Positions 63,105-64,000 of a stretch of 64,000 nt of DNA are shown piece after piece. The notes under the pieces were generated by a model that saw nothing but the letters and a program-made list of their open reading frames with translations, had not been told where the DNA came from and made no database searches. Position numbers and translations under genes: made by a program. Each line of letters begins with the position of its first letter. The stretch's first letter is position 1. Origin of the DNA: Loktanella sp. DSM 29012 (GTDB lineage: Bacteria > Pseudomonadota > Alphaproteobacteria > Rhodobacterales > Rhodobacteraceae); assembly GCF_900110705.1 (NCBI RefSeq), contig NZ_FOEJ01000005.1, forward strand, positions 310,001 through 374,000. The letters are read 5' to 3'.

Positions 63105-64000
63105 TCAGACTTGCTGCAAATCGCCGCGCAAAGCAGCTTCTATCAGAGCGATTGTCTCATCCACACCATAAAGCGCGATGAAACCGCCGAAACGTGGTCC
63201 CTGACTGGCACCCAGCAAAATCTCGTACAGTGCCGTAAACCAGTCGCGCAGCGGGTCGAACCCATGCGCCTTGCCAACCGCAAAAACCTCGGATTGCAAT
63301 CCTTCGGCGTCCAGACCGCCGTCCCATTGGCGCAAACGCTGTACCAGATCGTCCAACGCCGCTTCTTCACGCTCATCTGGTGCGCGATAGACTTTCTTGG
63401 GTTTGACGAAATCATTGTAGTACTGCACCGCGAACCCGGCTGCCTGATCCAGTTGCGGATGCGTTGCGGCGCTTGCCTCCGGCGCATAGCGCTGGATAAA
63501 GCCCCATAGCGTTTCCTTGTCCTCTGCGCCCGACACGCTGGCCAGATTCAGCAACATGGAAAACGGCACCACCATATCGGACGCGGGCACGTTATGCCCG
63601 TGAATATGGAACACCGGATTGTTCAGGCGCGCAGCCTCATCCTGATCGGCATAGGCCCGCAACTGCTGGTGATATTCATCAACCGCCTTGGGGATCACAT
63701 CGAAATGCATCCGCTTTGCGGTCTTGGGCTTGAGGTACATGAAATAGCTCAGTGTTTCAGTCGCCGCATAGGTCAGCCACTCGTCGATGGTCAGGCCGTT
63801 GCCACTGGTCTTGGAAATCTTGTGGCCCTGGTCGTCCAGAAACAGCTCGTAGGTGAAATGCTCGGGCGCGCGTCCGCCCAAGACCCGGCAAATCCCGTCA
63901 TAGATCGGCGTGTTGGCGGCGTGATCCTTGCCGTACATCTCGAAATCGACATCCAGCGCAGCCCAGCGCGCGCCAAAATCGGGCTTCCACTGCAATTTCA
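63105..64000 (-). CDS. lysK: Lysyl-tRNA synthetase, class I, C-terminal part (truncated by window edge)
   Basis: The C-terminal about 298 residues of a class I lysyl-tRNA synthetase. KISKTSGNGLTIDEW is the KMSKS-type signature (class I form), and ELFLDDQGHKISK precedes it. The class I enzyme replaces the class II form in most alphaproteobacteria. The frame is open to the window end, so the N-terminal HIGH motif lies beyond. DUF4864 follows downstream. Confidence 0.95.
   Translation of the reverse strand, partial: KLQWKPDFGARWAALDVDFEMYGKDHAANTPIYDGICRVLGGRAPEHFTYELFLDDQGHKISKTSGNGLTIDEWLTYAATETLSYFMYLKPKTAKRMHFDVIPKAVDEYHQQLRAYADQDEAARLNNPVFHIHGHNVPASDMVVPFSMLLNLASVSGAEDKETLWGFIQRYAPEASAATHPQLDQAAGFAVQYYNDFVKPKKVYRAPDEREEAALDDLVQRLRQWDGGLDAEGLQSEVFAVGKAHGFDPLRDWFTALYEILLGASQGPRFGGFIALYGVDETIALIEAALRGDLQQV

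Noticed and set aside
1-64000. CRISPR array, tRNA, rRNA or insertion sequence
   Set aside because: No regularly spaced repeats, no cloverleaf with CCA-like end, no rRNA core sequence and no transposase motif was found on either strand.

Overview
The window is a typical high-GC alphaproteobacterial chromosome segment, almost certainly from the Rhodobacterales (Roseobacter/Rhodobacter group). Support for this comes from the GcrA cell-cycle regulator, class I lysyl-tRNA synthetase, DUF1467, DUF3572, DUF1194 and YbjN proteins of the kinds common in this group, an exact CtrA-type TTAA-N7-TTAA site, and GC-rich intergenic repeats of a style common in this order. About 71 protein genes were found. 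Two are cut by the window ends: glyA on the left and lysK on the right. No rRNA, tRNA, CRISPR array, insertion sequence or complete prophage was seen.

Layout. 1-7.1 kb: the end of glyA, a DsbA/FrnE-like oxidoreductase, an esterase-rbsD pair, an entericidin-like lipoprotein, mprF and a beta-hydroxyacid dehydrogenase. 7.1-8.0 kb: an isolated AT-rich membrane-protein gene that looks foreign. 8.1-16.2 kb: lepA, a cupin, a lipoprotein, meaB with a hydrolase-like partner, rpmB, hrpB and a NUDIX protein. 16.2-25.8 kb: argD-argF, an ABC-2 permease, gcrA, an SDR, an EEP-family protein, rimO, a YigZ-like protein, a hemolysin III-like protein and an M48 lipoprotein. 25.9-32.4 kb: a nitroreductase-EI24 pair, mce-DUF1467, an orphan response regulator and a DUF1800-DUF1501-GNAT operon. 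32.6-45.6 kb: an L,D-transpeptidase, aspS, carB, a KAS III-like synthase, an aldo/keto reductase, tdk, cytochrome b561 and a ybjN-proC-csaA-dehydrogenase cluster. 45.9-53.0 kb: an M42 peptidase, a fasciclin protein, DUF3572-HAD, a PleD-like diguanylate cyclase, DUF983-NUDIX and thyA-folA-arsC-like. 53.2-64 kb: a lipoprotein plus Slam-like outer-membrane protein pair, gloA-DUF1194, acs, YdcF, a CtrA-site-preceded outer-membrane protein, a beta-helix spike-like protein, a DUF4864 protein and lysK.

Functional threads. Arginine and pyrimidine synthesis are represented by argD, argF and carB. Folate/thymidylate metabolism has glyA, folA, thyA and tdk. Propionyl/methylmalonyl-CoA metabolism has meaB and mce on separate transcription units. 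The translation genes are lepA, rpmB, rimO, aspS and lysK. Several genes affect the envelope: mprF, the L,D-transpeptidase, the Slam pair and several small lipoproteins.

The most interesting items are the Slam-like/TbpB-like surface-lipoprotein pair (53.2-55.6 kb), the PleD homologue whose first receiver has lost its phospho-acceptor Asp, the spike-like beta-helix protein close to a CtrA site, the AT-rich membrane gene next to lepA, two perfect 22-bp TTCGCGAA-centred palindromes, and five convergent gene pairs whose stop codons overlap on a shared four-base sequence. GC figures and promoter calls were made by eye.
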